DNA of 64,000 nucleotides. Origin: Lycocorax pyrrhopterus obiensis. Lineage: Eukaryota; Chordata; Aves; Passeriformes; Paradisaeidae. Below the pieces are notes generated by a model. That model did no database searches and was not told the origin of the DNA. It worked only from the letters and a program-made list of their open reading frames with translations. Below are positions 25,678 through 38,273 of this stretch, one piece after another; the stretch's first letter is position 1; the number at the start of each line of letters is the position of its first letter. Location: assembly GCA_014706295.1 (NCBI GenBank), contig JACSVZ010000015.1:56789535-56853534 (forward strand). Direction: 5' to 3'. The position numbers were made by a program, and so were the translations under genes.

Positions 25678-25745
25678 CATAAAATCATAGAAACATTAAG
25701 GTTGGAAAAGACCTTCAAGATCATCAAGCCCAACCTTTGACCAAA
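25678..25745 (-). mobile_element. CR1 LINE 3' end fragment
   Basis: The plus strand shows the reverse complement of the avian CR1 terminus: an 'aatcatagaaacattaaggt' block followed by 'tggaaaagaccttcaagatc' and then 'atcaagcccaacc'. Only the terminal about 65 bp are recognisable; the flanking sequence to about 25980 does not follow the CR1 consensus as I remember it. This is typical of a severely 5'-truncated insertion. Confidence 0.85.
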
Positions 25746-28197
25746 AAAAACCCCTTTCCTGAGCTGCCCAAAAGAGCCAGAAACTCAGAAGCTGGGGCAC
25801 TTCCTGCAAACTGGATCACCTTGATTGAAACCACTGTGCCAGGTCAGGCTCAGAGCTGGGGGTGCAGTGGGTGCACATGTAGAGTTTTGAGTCCCCAAAA
25901 TTCCCCAGCCGTGAAAGCCCCTGGGCTGACCTGGAATAACCACACTGCACCAGCCCAGGTTTTCCAGAAATTTTGAGATGTTTACCTTGCACTGCCAAGT
26001 TTACTGCTGGATTGAGACTTTGCCTCGCAGCTGGTACAAGGATAGCCTAAACTCAGCAAGTTACAGGCTGGATAATTTAACAAAAGTGTAAGCATGGGCC
26101 TAGATCAGATCTAGATCAAACTGCCACCACTGAGTGCTCCAGCAGGGTATAAATCAGCACTAATTATCCTGAAAAGATGCTACTGTGGGGCAGATAAACC
26201 TTAATGTCCCAACTCTCAGATGAGAGTCCCCTTCTAAAGGGGCAGTTCTGGCTGCTCGTCCCAACTGTCCTTTCTGTTGTCCATCTCCTTTTGACTGTAA
26301 ACTTCATCTTGGCTTGGAGAAGTCTTTTGTTTCTAACCTTTTTGTCTAAAGTTCCACTACAGTCAGCACACCTTGGCAAAAAGTTTTGGGTTAACTAAAA
26401 CACGGTATTTTTCACAGAAAGATGTTGTACCAAAACTTTCTCAACCAGATGGTACCACAAGGGAAAAACCTGTTGTAACAGTCATGTTTGGGAATAAATG
26501 TCCAAAGGCAAGGAGGATGTGGGATGCCTCTGTCCCACAGAGTCAGCCAGCAGCATTCACTGGTATTGAGTTTTGGGGGCACTGGCAAAAGTGTTGTTTA
26601 AACTCCCTGCCTCTTAGTAAGGATGATATGGAATTGATATGCTTTTTCTTGATTACTAGAGGTTTTAAAAGACTTCAGGAAGACCATCAAGATACAATAT
26701 TTAACATACAAAAGAAATCCCACTGGAAAAAACCAATCCTGACAGCTCAGAAGCATCAGTGTGACAACCAAGAACTGGCACCATACTTAACCTGCCACTG
26801 AGTCTGCTGCAAAAAATGTCAAATTTTCACTGGAATTAAGCAGGCTTTTCCTAGAATAAAGTCTGCAGGTCATAAAACAAAGACATAGTGAACTATAAAC
26901 ACTGGAAGAATATATCTAACTTGGAAAGGTACCTTCTGAGTTAGTGCTAAGACTTTGTCACTGGCTCTAAATTAAAAGCTGTATAGGCCTGTATTAAAGA
27001 TACTTAGACATGACCAGCTAAGTAATCAAAATGATTTACCTCCACTAGCAATGTGATCCTCTAGGCAGAACGTGATGTAATTAAAGAAAATGCAGGAACT
27101 TTTCCTTACTAGAGAGAAAATACACACTAGAAATGAATGATTTCACTAACCCTTGAATGGCTATTCAACATTCGGACACATTTCCCTTCCTTCCAAAAAG
27201 TCACATGATAAACAAACCCTCTTCATTAGAGTCTTTGAGTCCAAGATTTCACACCCAACAGACTCCTATATTTACAGGTAACACAGAAACCTTTCAAGTT
27301 TTTGATTACTGTATGAATTATGGAAAGAAAACATTTTATAAATGAAAAACCCGATATAATTCCCTTGGGATTCCACAGAAATTTCCCTAGATCCTATATA
27401 CTTCAGTGGGGATGGGCCTGTGTGCTACAGTTTTAATTTAAATACTGTCATAACATCTGGAATTCTATGCAATGAAATAATTTCCCATTCAGTTCCACCA
27501 CAAGTCTCCAAAAACCCCGTGTAAGAATATTATCTATTAAATTTCACAAGGCATCTTCTTAAGGCCAATGTATTACCTTGTAAATAAGAATTCCGCTTTT
27601 AATCAACATGACCAAGTAGATTACTTCCACAAGATGACATTAACTTAATTTATTATTTTTCAAACCAATATCTTTACCTATCTCTATCATTTTCAAGAGC
27701 AGAATAAATGCATTTGAAGGTTTTCCTTTAGGTTAATCTATCACAACAAAACCAGAAATCTTTCCAGTATAGACATTAATGCCCATAACTCCACAAAAAT
27801 TTATCTTTTTCCTGTACGTGCCCAAAACACAACACATTTCTCAAAAGCATGTTTTAAATTTAGTTAAAATAACACAATACAGTAGTCTAGACCAAAACAC
27901 CATGAGCTCATTTTCTTCAGCTTTGCAGAATCATTTCAGTTTTTATTCCTACATCTTTACTGCCTTTTGTCAAAATATATGGCACTGGCATCTCAGCATT
28001 TTTTGCCTGCATTAACAGAAGATGGCTGCTTCGATTTCTCCTTGGAGTGTTTAACAGGGACAGGGCAAGCCTCCAAAGGTAGGAGCTTAAGTTTGGATAT
28101 GCATCTTTAAGGTAGCTGCTCACGGCATTTAGCCTTCCTACAAGGAGTTATTTCTCATTCATTAATGAGAACTCTCTCTGCCCCCTTCTGAAGGGCA

Positions 28198-28270
28198 GAG
28201 TGGAGTTATTATCCCTATTTCACAGGTGGGGAAGCAGAACTGGGGTCACTTGCCTCAGCTGAAGTTCCAA
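28198..28270 (-). repeat. MIR-like ancient SINE fragment
   Basis: The plus strand reads 'ttattatccctatttcacag', then 'gtggggaagcagaac', then 'ggtcacttgcctcagct'. This is the reverse complement of the MIR core, whose usual form runs through 'ccccatttcacagatgggg' and 'aagtgacttgccca'. The match is diverged but collinear. Confidence 0.65.
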
Positions 28271-28654
28271 CCACCTCACCTCCAGCCATGAGCCATTTTT
28301 GCAGACTGCTGCTCAAACTGACACCCTGCAGCAAGGACAGGCATCCCTCACAGAACAGAGAGACTCAGCTGGGGCTGGGGTCTGGCCTACTGCCATCACA
28401 TAAGGCTCTCCCATTTCCCTCCCAGTGCCCTCAGGTCTGCACCTGAATTACAGGGAATATAATCCAGTTCAGTTCATTTGAACTTTGGCAGCCCCATGGC
28501 CCCCGCAAGAACGGCAGCAACAGAGTAGGCAATGAAATCATGTCTGTTTCGAGTAAATGGAACAGGTGTAATTTGGATTCCATATACAAATCCCAAATGA
28601 CTTGTGGACTTAACTTGAAAACTGGCAAAATGCTTAATTGTGTTGTTGAATTGA

Positions 28655-28750
28655 GATCAGGGAGAAGATAAACTGGCTCCACGGAGCCAACGGGACTTTC
28701 ACTGCTGACTTCGCTGGGTCAGTGCTTGACACCAAATGAAAAGAGAAGCT
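28655..28750. repeat. Old unclassified amniote repeat fragment
   Basis: The sequence around 'cggagccaacgggactttca' and 'ctgctgacttcgctgggtca' resembles the very common bird and reptile repeat whose core is like 'attgacttcaatggg' flanked by 'ggagcc'. I recognise the pattern but not with certainty the family name; a MIR or other ancient SINE/LINE tail is possible. Confidence 0.4.
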
Positions 28751-31239
28751 TCTTCTGTAAATCAGATGATCCTTTACAGGATCTGATCTAATACTGAAAG
28801 AATTCTGAAAGGCAAACAGAAATTCAGCTCCCGGTGAACTTGTAGCTTCAAGTAACAATGAAGACAGGAGTGGCACAGGAAATTGAAACCCCATTGCACA
28901 ACTGCTCTTTAGGAAAATGAAGGTAACATGAAGTACATAACACGCTCCCAGAAAAGAGAAGCACCAATAAGTCCCGTCCTCAAGTGGCTGCCTTGTAAGC
29001 AATGAGCCCTTCTGCTCAGAAATTATCAGGTTCATAAAAGTTACAGATGATTCCACCACCTACCAGGTTCTTTTCTTCCCCCTCCAATTACAAAAGTTAA
29101 TAATGTTTGGGATTACACTAGCTGGAACAAATGCATTAGCACAAAGAATTAAAAACATGCTCTATGCAAAGGCAAATATCCATATGGCCCCTGCCTTGCA
29201 TGAGGAAAACTTTACCATGATGTGGTAATTTCTTGAAACATACATGTATGCTTTTTTTCTGGATGCTGGCTTTCTTGCAGATTTTAAGAGAGATGGTGAA
29301 GCAAATGCCATCCTGTATATGGCAGTGATCTCATCTCCTAGCATTGTCAATTAGGGTTGCAATATCAACTCTTGATATAGTGAGGAGCTGGCAAAAAAAT
29401 CCCGACAGCAACCTGTAATTGCCTGTGCTGGGAAAGAGTAACTGTGCACTCCGCAACCCACTCTCTGCAATCTCCACCACGAATGAGCTGCCATAAAAAT
29501 GGGGCAGGTACCACTGGATTGCCTATTGCTTCCAGCAAATTGGAAAGAACCCACGGAGCGATGTTTTGGTTGATTTGTAGGTTCATATGAGGCTGTGAAA
29601 ACAGCTTAAGCTGTCCAGCTACAACACAGCAGCTCAGCCAGGAGCCAGGGCTACCAGGGTAGCAGTGAAAGATGAGGAAAACACAGAAACTGCTCTGGTA
29701 GGAAAGGCCTGATCCGACGAGGTGAGGGCAGCCCCAGCTCTGCTGGAATGTCAGTAGGGCAGGCAGCTCCTGGGCAGCCCAAGAGCTGGCACTGCTGCTC
29801 CTGTTTCTGCATGGTGAAGGGCTACACAGAGAAAGAGCTGCTGCTCCTGTGTAAGCACACACAAACTGCTCACAACTCGGAACAACTGCCTGCACTCAGC
29901 CACTCTGCATTTTCGAACAATTACACTGTCTGTGGGGTTCTGAGCAGCGTTAGCATCAACATTTTGAAGAGGGGAAAAAACTGTAATTTAAGCCTTTCAC
30001 TGATTCAGCTATTTAAGTGATGCCACTTAGGAAAACTGGCCTAGAGAGTTGTATCCTGTCCAGCACTCCATAGGTAAGTATTTCATACCCTTTGCCCTCC
30101 TGAAAACAAGTCTTCCCCTCTTATGGACAGGAGAAAAACAGCAAAAAAACTCCCAAAAAAACCCAAACTAACAAAAAAATTAAAAGTTAAAAGACAATAA
30201 ATTGTTTTCCAATGAAATTTTTCAAGCTAAAGTAACATATTATTAAAAATTCCTAATTTAAACAAGTAAGTGCTTGTAACCTTCAAATGAAAAATAAATA
30301 CAAGAAATATTTTCTCCAAATATTTCTGTTTAGCTGAACACAATTAAAGAAAATATTCCACCATTTTGACATAGTTTGTATGCTTCTCCCCCGAGGCAGG
30401 GCTGCAGACAGAAGAGGAATTGTTCCAAATACCCATCAATCCCCAGAAGGCAAGGCCCAGCCATATAATTAGACATTGAGCAAAAGGCTTATTTCTTTCT
30501 TCTTTCTATTTTTAATATCTTTTACATAAATCCTTGGGTCCTTACTTAACTTTTATTGAAAAGAAAATGCTTGACATTTTCCCCAGGTACCTACTGAGCA
30601 ATGCTGAATTAGGACTTCAGGCTGTGACACACATACACCACTGTCCCATCCATAAATATGCAAGTGTCACATCCACAAATACCAATAAAAGGCTATTGCT
30701 TGAAACAGAGATAGAAAAGTGCCTTCCAGCATAAGCACAAAAACATAGATCACTGAATCCTCTCCATCTCTTTGAGGACTTTTGTCTAAATAAAACTGCA
30801 TGGCAACCTCTGACTTGCTAACTGCGTTTTAGAGATGGAACAGCGAAGGACAGGAAAACCCCTTTTCAAGATGTAACATGAGAAAACTGCTAAAGGCTGT
30901 TCTAAATAAAGAACACGAGCACTTCCTAAAGCCATCGTTACTAAACTGCCTTTTCCCTCCCAAGGGAAAGAACAAAACAAAACAAAATCATATTATTTTT
31001 GTGCTGCCATAGTCATGAATGTTTGCCAAAGTCCCCCTCACCACCCCTGCAATTTTGGACCTGGAGGATGCAAGAGACGCTCAGCTCTCTCCAGATGATT
31101 CAGCAGGAGTGTCCACCTTTCCCATGCACTGCCAGGGTTTGCCTTCCCTTTTCATGCCAGCTACCTGCCAGCCTGGGCTAAGAGCAAAAACCAAATGTCA
31201 CAAAGCACGACAGGAGTGATTGAGCAAAGTATGAGATCC

Positions 31240-31400
31240 AGGGACTCTGACACAGACTTACTCCAGAGTGATCATTTAATCCTTCTGCCTCAGTCTTTCT
31301 AACTGAAAGAAAAAAAAGTAGCAACTATCAATTACCTACTTTGTAGGTCATATATTTGCAAAGCCCTCAGGGAGAGGAAAAGCATTATACAAACTATATG
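31240..31400 (+). repeat. MIR-like ancient SINE, longest copy in the window
   Basis: Collinear with the MIR plus strand over about 160 bp: 'tgatcatttaatccttctgc' followed by 'ctcagtctttct', then 'aattacctactttgtagg' in place of 'acctacctcacaggg', then 'atatttgcaaagccct' and 'ggaaaagcattatac', which correspond to the MIR/THER1-type 3' segment 'gtaaagcgctt...aagcgctatat'. The tRNA-like head is not recognisable. It is strongly diverged but retains the order of all blocks. Confidence 0.65.
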
Positions 31401-32246
31401 CACACATGTTAATGCTGATTAATTTTCTCTGTGCAAACATACCCTTTTTTCTTCTTCATTGCCCCTCCTCTCATTATATCAGCAGTCTCATCTGGAGGAG
31501 GACGAGGAACTGCTGACAGCTGAAGTATTTTCTGCAGTTGTTCTTTTGAGATTCAGAAATGCAACCACCCAACACAGCCCTGTGTTCAGCTGACTGTTTC
31601 CTTAATAGTTTTGCTCTTTCATGTGTTTCCTCATTTTCTGTTACATGAATTTAAAGCAATCTGATTTCCAAGCTAATTTGAAATGATGCAGGATCCATTA
31701 GTTGAGGGTATCATTTGCAAAATAACTCTGAGAGACAACTTTCACTTGCTATACTTTCAGGTATACCCTCATCAAACAAAGGCAGGGCTAGTGATGTGAA
31801 TAAAGCCAGCAGAATTTGATCTAAAAAGCTTGTCAGTATACAGAGGCACAGGGATACAGCCTAACTGCATAAGAGCCTTGTAACACATGCAATAGCTCCT
31901 CCACAGCCTGAGGTTTACACCAACGAGCAGCCTTTTTGTGACAGTGCTTACACCAATGCCAATCAGAATATATACAGCTTTTCAAAATACTATCTGTAAG
32001 CATTTTTCTTAGGATGCTTGGATGCACAATTTCTGAAGAATACAATCTAAATGTTTTGTGGAATAAAACTTCTGTTTCAGTTGTCACAAAGTAACCCAGG
32101 GTGAAACTGAGGACTTCTGCTTTGTCATCAGCTCAGCAGTTCCTATTAGGTATAACCGAGGCTGGCCCTCTGCACCCAAGGGTAGAATTGAGATTTTTGA
32201 CTTGCAGCATCCACTTATGCTCATGCACGGAACAAACTGCACTGGC

Positions 32247-32401
32247 ATAAGTTTCCCAGAGATGTTGTGGAATCTCCCTCTTTGGACATATTCAAAAGCT
32301 GTTTGTACCTAGCCCCAGGCAACTGGCTCTGCTTGCGCAGGGAATTTGGACCAGATGACCTCCCAAGGTCCTTTCCAGCCTCAACCAGCCTGTGTTTCCC
32401 T
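32247..32401 (+). mobile_element. CR1 LINE 3' end fragment
   Basis: Follows the avian CR1 3' end: 'ttcccagagatgttgtggaa' and 'tctccctctttggacatatt', then 'caaaagctgtttgtacctag', then 'aatttggaccagatgacctc' and 'ccaaggtcctttccagcctc'. The terminal 'attctgtga' block is eroded to 'gtttccctga'. About 155 bp, 5'-truncated, older than the copy at 43.7 kb judging by its divergence. Confidence 0.88.
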
Positions 32402-32966
32402 GAAATGGGCAATGGTCTGGTGCATCTTGGATGAATGGCCTCTGACTGCCACTGCAGCCTCTGCTCTGGATGCTGTGGAGACGTCACAAGTAACACCTCA
32501 AAGTTGTCTGTGCGTAAATGCAATCGGAAGCACCCAGACTGCTGAAGTGACAATTGTTAGAGGCTGGAAGCTGAGGGGAATTTCAGGGCATTGGCTGAGG
32601 GATGGAAAAGTGACTGGATTTTCCTCCTCCTGTTCAACAACTGCAAATCTCCACTCTTAGATATGCGTGCAATCAGTAATTTATAGGCAGGAGCCCATGC
32701 ACATATCCCACAACTGAATCCAGGAGCCTTTCGAGACAGCAAAAGTCTCCTTTGTATTCACTGACCACCTAACAGAGTGGGAAAGCTGAACAAGAACCCA
32801 ATAAAACCATGACAGGCTAACTTTCCAGCTGCTGTTCTTGAGATAAAATAATTGAGGAATTTAATTTGGTAATGCTACCAAGAAAGAGTCTTGGAGGACA
32901 ATCCTCAAGAAGCAACACCTCACCTCTGTATTGAGCTGTGTCAAGCACACCAAAAAATCTGTGTTT

Positions 32967-32979
32967 AAAAAAAAAAAAA
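32967..32979. repeat. Poly-A run
   Basis: Thirteen consecutive A residues with no recognisable element body attached. Confidence 0.8.
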
Positions 32980-33192
32980 GCAAGGATTTTGAATAGCTTT
33001 GCTCCTGCCAAGCAATCTGCTCTCAGCTGACTATAAAATCTCTCATGCTATAACACCAAAACTCCCAGGCAGAGAACACACTGACTAGGAATATAATGTT
33101 CGAAGTACTTAAAAGGGAAGAAGCAATCATGCCTGCTTTCAGAAAATGAGATGGTGGTCTCATTAGCAAAAAAATTCAATTGCAATAGTTAC

Positions 33193-33314
33193 CTCGGCAT
33201 GTAAAGGACTCGCTCTGCCACCACAAATCCCACCCTGAAGAAGAGGTTGCTGGCTGGGATGAATGGGAAAACCAGGAACAACAAGCCAACCAAAACTTCT
33301 TTGTGTTCCAGTTT
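33193..33314 (-). CDS. TMTC1: TMTC1 exon B: transmembrane block
   Basis: A 122-nt coding exon: 40 codons starting in phase 0 plus two nucleotides of a split serine codon. The acceptor ends 'attattgcag' and the donor is 'AG|GTAACT'. The peptide opens with [20 protein letters not shown] and closes with [18 protein letters not shown]. The [10 protein letters not shown] and [12 protein letters not shown] blocks, the latter completed by exon C, are the most conserved signature of the TMTC family and its distant GT-C glycosyltransferase relatives, as I remember them. The leucine- and phenylalanine-rich segment is a membrane helix. The exon joins exon A in phase 0 to give A-A-F-K-K-L-E-H-K, matching the TMTC1 junction. 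Confidence 0.97.
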
Positions 33315-36300
33315 CTGCAATAATACAAAATTAAACAAGTATCAACTAAAAAAATCCAACTTAATTCACCTCTAACTTTCCCCTTTCTTTTGAGGGTCTT
33401 AAAAAAAGCAACTTAGATTAACATCTGGCATGTTTTTGCATTTAAAAGAAATTTTTGCAAGACACTAATCTTTGATATTTATGCATTGCTGGTGCATCTA
33501 ATATGCCCAGAAAGTGCACAAAAACTACGCACTGTGTCTATTATTACCTTTGGTATCTTTTCCAAGGTCAGCTCTACCATATGCGTGGCACAGCTATCAC
33601 CTAAGATATAACTCATATTGGTAATATGTAAGTATAGTGTGAATGTATACATTAGCATGTCTACGACAGTGTGACTGTATGTAAATACACAAACGCATAT
33701 CACATACACACAGACTGCTGGGTTCAATCCTAAATGCTTATAACAGAGCAAAAGCTGTTCAATCAGTCACATTTTGTGTAAAGAAAACTAGCCCCAAGTG
33801 ACACATTAATGCAGTCATTTTATCCCTTTCAAGGAAAATATCTACACTTGAAATGCTACTTTTGCACACAAGGTCTCCATACTCATACAAAGTCAGAAAT
33901 TTGAGACGTGCTGTATGCTAAAATTAATGTTTTTCACTTGAGCTCAGTTAATGCCCTTCACTTGTGCTCACTTTAATGTCAGCTCGCTCTTTGAGGAGAA
34001 ATGGAATTACCGCATGCAACTCAAACCAACTGTGATCCGTGGGGCCAACACAGGCGTCTGGGGATGCCATGACCAGCAGTGGCCACTCATCCTGCCATGG
34101 ACAGGCCCAACTCTCCTGAGCAAGCTGAGTTTCAGGTTTAGCTCCACCCCAAGAGGGTAAATCAGCTCTTGCTTCTCAAAGAATGACACCAGGATAGAAA
34201 TGCAGCTTTAGGCCTGTTCAATCACCCAGACAGACATCTGCGCTTTCCTGCCCCGGATACTGCTCCTCACTGGCTGCAGACAGCGCGAGAAGCTTTGTCA
34301 CGCTTAGAAACAGACGCAACCAGAATCACTTCATGGTTGAAACACTTTCTAATTGTTGCGGGCAATTTCTCAGTTTTGGAGAGCAAATTGACTTCTCTTT
34401 GCCGGAGGGAGCTACATTTAGAAACATTGAACAAGATTTTTGAGTAGAGAAATGGAGCCCAATCTAGGATGTGGGGCCAAGCAGTACAAACTATCTTGCT
34501 TTTGCACAGCTGCAGAATGCAACAGCAGTTACCTCTGGTCTAGACAGTGACTGAAATTCAGAAGTCCTCCTACTAAATTCATCTTATTCTATGGGAAGGA
34601 CAACAAGCATTTTCTATGGGTACCAAAAGCAAGGGTACAAGTCCGGAGGCTCTGATGTCGCTTTAGAGGAGCTGAACCACAGGGTCACAAAAAAGTGCAC
34701 TGATTCCTCCTGGCTCAAAGCGGAATCATGAGGCAGAGAGAGGAGTAGAATTAACGTCTCCAGATTTCTTTATCAATATGTGTTTTAAATAGCACCACAG
34801 TTATCTATGGTGCTTCTATTATCCACTTTCTCAGTATCTTGGATTCACAGTTACTAGTGCCTACATACAGTCACAACAGCATCTAAAGTACATTATTCTC
34901 AGAGCTGAAGGAGACATCAATCCATAAAGATGATGAGCAGAGGTGCCTGGTAATTACAACAGAAAATTGAATAGGAAAAAAAAAGGATTAAAAATTTCTT
35001 CTCAACTCTGAATTAAAATTACCAGTTCTAGCTCAACTTCAACTTCCCTCCCCACCCAGCTCTGGAAATATACTCCATTTTTCTCCTGCCATTTGACTCT
35101 CCTTTCCCACCTTGTCTGACCTAATTATGGTGCCCATCTTCTGCCACCACTCTACCCCAGGGGTTTGGCACTAAAGACCCGGAGGCACAAGAAGGTATGC
35201 TGGCCCAAAGGCAGTGCACTGTGGGCGCATGAAATGTTCTCTGTCCCCAAGATACACACTTGCTCTCAAACAAACCAGCTATCAAATATTTCTCCAGTTG
35301 TCGATCATTAAATCAATAATTGGGAAAACAACCTCTAGTTAAACATCTCCAGGAAGGACACGGTGTTATTCAAGGCTGCAGCACTGCAGATAAGCAAAGG
35401 AAACTGAATGCTAGAGAAAGACAAATAAAACTCGTACATCGAATGGGAAAGAGGAAAATGTGGGAATTAGCTCAGCTGAAGGATCAAATGGTTCTGCATG
35501 CCCTTTTTCTCCCCAGAACAAGTCACAACTCCACGCTAACGCCATTGAGGGCTGCCAGCTCAGTCCCTTGGGCAGGGCTCAGAGACAGGAGTCCAGCAGG
35601 CACAAACCAGCCTCACGGAGCAGCAGAACCCTCCACGGTGCTCCTTATTTCTGAAACAAAAAATACCCAGCAGTGCCCTTTTTAAAGCATTCCATTAAGG
35701 CAGAGGCTTTTGGAAAGAGGTGGTCCCTAAAGGCCAGGCTTCAGCTGGTTTTGTGCTACACGTGGTCGTGCCTGTGAGCCAGTTGTAGGGCTGCAGGAAC
35801 AGTGGGCAGCTGGATCTCCCATTCAACACAAGCCATAGGAAATTCCCTCCACGTGTTTTTCTAAATAAAACAAACCCAACCTACATGTAGCCTGTTACAT
35901 TTTCCAGGCAAAGAAATAAAAGAAATATTAGGGCCATTTATTTGGTTTAGCCACTTTGGTCATATGATCCCACTTCAGATAGCTGAGCTAAAGGTGTCAG
36001 AATCAGCATCTTCCAGGTGCCCAGAGCAGTAGTAAAAGCTTTTAGAGAGTAATAGGCAATTTTGTTTGTCTTCCTTTCTCCTTAAAATAAAATAGCTAGG
36101 ACTAGAAATTATAGATCACGGCATTCTTTTTACAGAGAGACAATTCCTTTCCTCTTAAAGGCAGTGCTTTCTTTTGGAAATACAAAGCTTGTCTTTCTGA
36201 GAAGACTCTGCTGGGGGAGAAACAACAAACATGTTTGAATTAACCTTAGAACGATTTCTCTTGTCAAAGACAAGCTGATTTCAAATCAAAATAGCATTTA

Positions 36301-38262
36301 TTATAGTAAATAGCTTGGTGGGAGGGAGGACTTTTCAAATTTATATCAAACTCATTACAATAAGGCCTTCATTATGTTGTAACAAAAAAAATACCATCAA
36401 TAAAACAACAAACCAAACCAAAAACTGATTTAATAAAACAACTTTTTAACTTACTTTTCATAGACTTATCAAAGAACCAAAGAAAACTATTTCTCCCAGG
36501 GGCAATGCAAAAAAAAGTGTCCCACTGTCTCAAACAAAGTATCAAAGAATCACTCCAAGGTCAAACATGATCAATACAGCAATAAATCTCAAAAAATGCT
36601 TCCTTGGCAATTTGGGGAAAAAGGAAGAAACTCTAGAATTTACAACTGAAAGAGGTCTTTCCATATTACATATAAGCCATATTCCTGAGCCATAAATAAG
36701 TATTTGCTGACTACCACCAAAGCACAAGTCTTCTACAAGGCAGAGCCATCACAGTGTGAGTGCAGGAGGTGCACAGATTACTTCAGCATATCTGTCATAA
36801 CTATGGACTTGCACAAACCCACCGCAAATTCCTTATTTTTCCCCTTGAGAAAGCATGGCCTGAGGTGCCAGATCCATTAAGCCCACACTGTGCTGACAGG
36901 ACTGATGCTCACATTGCCTGGCACCTCCAAGGGCCGAGGCGCTGGAAAGCAGAGCTATGAGGACAGCATTCCTCCTGGCTGGACTAAGCTGCACCTCAGG
37001 GAAGACAGCAGCTGGGCAAACAAATCCAAGCAAATTCCATTCTGTTCTACCTCTGAATGTTTTCAATGGTGTTTATACGTGCTTGCCTGTTTGATGGGAA
37101 GGTGGCAATCAAATGGGTTTAATTCCTTCCTCTAACAATTTATTTTGAGAATGAGGCAAGTGTCACCTCTCCACCATTTAGATCCAACAGCTCCATGGAG
37201 TAAAGACCTCCTTCCTACCAAAGGCATCAATCCCTCTGGCAGTGAGCTCTGGATGGCCCATTGCAGCCAGTGAGATGCTATGCTTGGAGCACCTGACTGC
37301 ATGTGCAGAAAAGCTGCATCCAGGAAAGCTGGAAGTGCATGGCTGTATAAAAGCAATGATTTCTATTACACATTTTCAAGCACTTGCAGGCCTAGGATTT
37401 ACGCGCATTATCCATCAAAAGAGACAAAGAGACTCCAAGAAGCTGCATGACTCTCTGCAGACCACAGACAGAGGATGACACTTCTTCAGCAAATTCCTAA
37501 CATCCATTTGTACAAACCCTTAGTGAAGACTGCACACAATCCTACTTCATCTATTCCTGCTGTACCACTCTCTCATGAAGCCACAAGTAGCTCAGCAATG
37601 TGACTCCTGAGCAGCCTGCATCAAAGCACTGGCAGCATCTCACCTGGCAAGAGGTCAGCATCTGCAAACACCCACTCTTGCACTTTCCACATATGCAGCA
37701 ATCAAGATAAAAGGGATGGTGTAGAAGCATGTCAAATCCACTCTCCATTCATGCATAAGGTGATAAAAAGAAAGCATTAAGATAATCAGGAATTAACCCT
37801 AGGGACTGATTCCTTCAAAGAAAAAAAGAAATCTCTGTGGTTGTAAAGCTCACGGAAGCAAGCACTGGGTGTTCCCAAGTCCCACCTCACTGGTGCATGC
37901 ACAGATGGGCCATGGCAGAGCTGTATCATGTTCCCTGTACCACCAGCATGGTCTCCTTTAGGTCACCAGCAGAAATCTGGATGGGACACACACATCTTTA
38001 TCTACTGTGACCAAACAGGAGGGCACTGCGGAGCTGTGGTTATTTCACTCTGCTGCCTGTGCCACTGCTTCCAAGTAAATGATGCCAAAAGTCGGGTGCT
38101 AACAGATGGTCTGAAAAACTCAAGCATTTGGTAAGCAAAAGGTAACTTCCCAACTTCAAAACCGGCTCAGACACCTGTCTTAATCAGCCTGCTCCTAGAA
38201 AAAGAGCCACGAATTCTGTAATCACTACACTTCATTAGGAGTTTTATTTTTTTCATCTCATT

Positions 38263-38273
38263 AAAAAAAAAAA
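38263..38273. repeat. A-rich tract
   Basis: Eleven A residues followed by 'ttaaaaa', within a T-rich then A-rich stretch. No attached element was recognised. Confidence 0.7.

Larger units (their letters stand above)
19044..33192 (-). other. TMTC1: TMTC1 intron between exons B and C
   Basis: A 14.1 kb intron. It carries a CR1 3' end in minus orientation at about 25.7 kb, MIR-like relics at about 28.2 and 31.3 kb, a CR1 3' end in plus orientation at about 32.3 kb, an old unclassified repeat near 28.7 kb, and simple repeats (A-run 23123-23137, GTTT repeat 23453-23473, A-run 32967-32979). A 196-codon ATG frame at 22707-23297 on the plus strand and other long frames resemble no family I know. No further TMTC1 exon is visible. 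Confidence 0.85.

Noticed and set aside
28634..29059. 141-codon minus-strand open frame
   Set aside because: Part of it is the translation of an old repeat near 28.7 kb, and the rest has no family resemblance.
29365..29895. 176-codon minus-strand open frame
   Set aside because: It starts at GTG rather than ATG, is cysteine- and serine-rich without domain pattern, and has no splice or transcript context.
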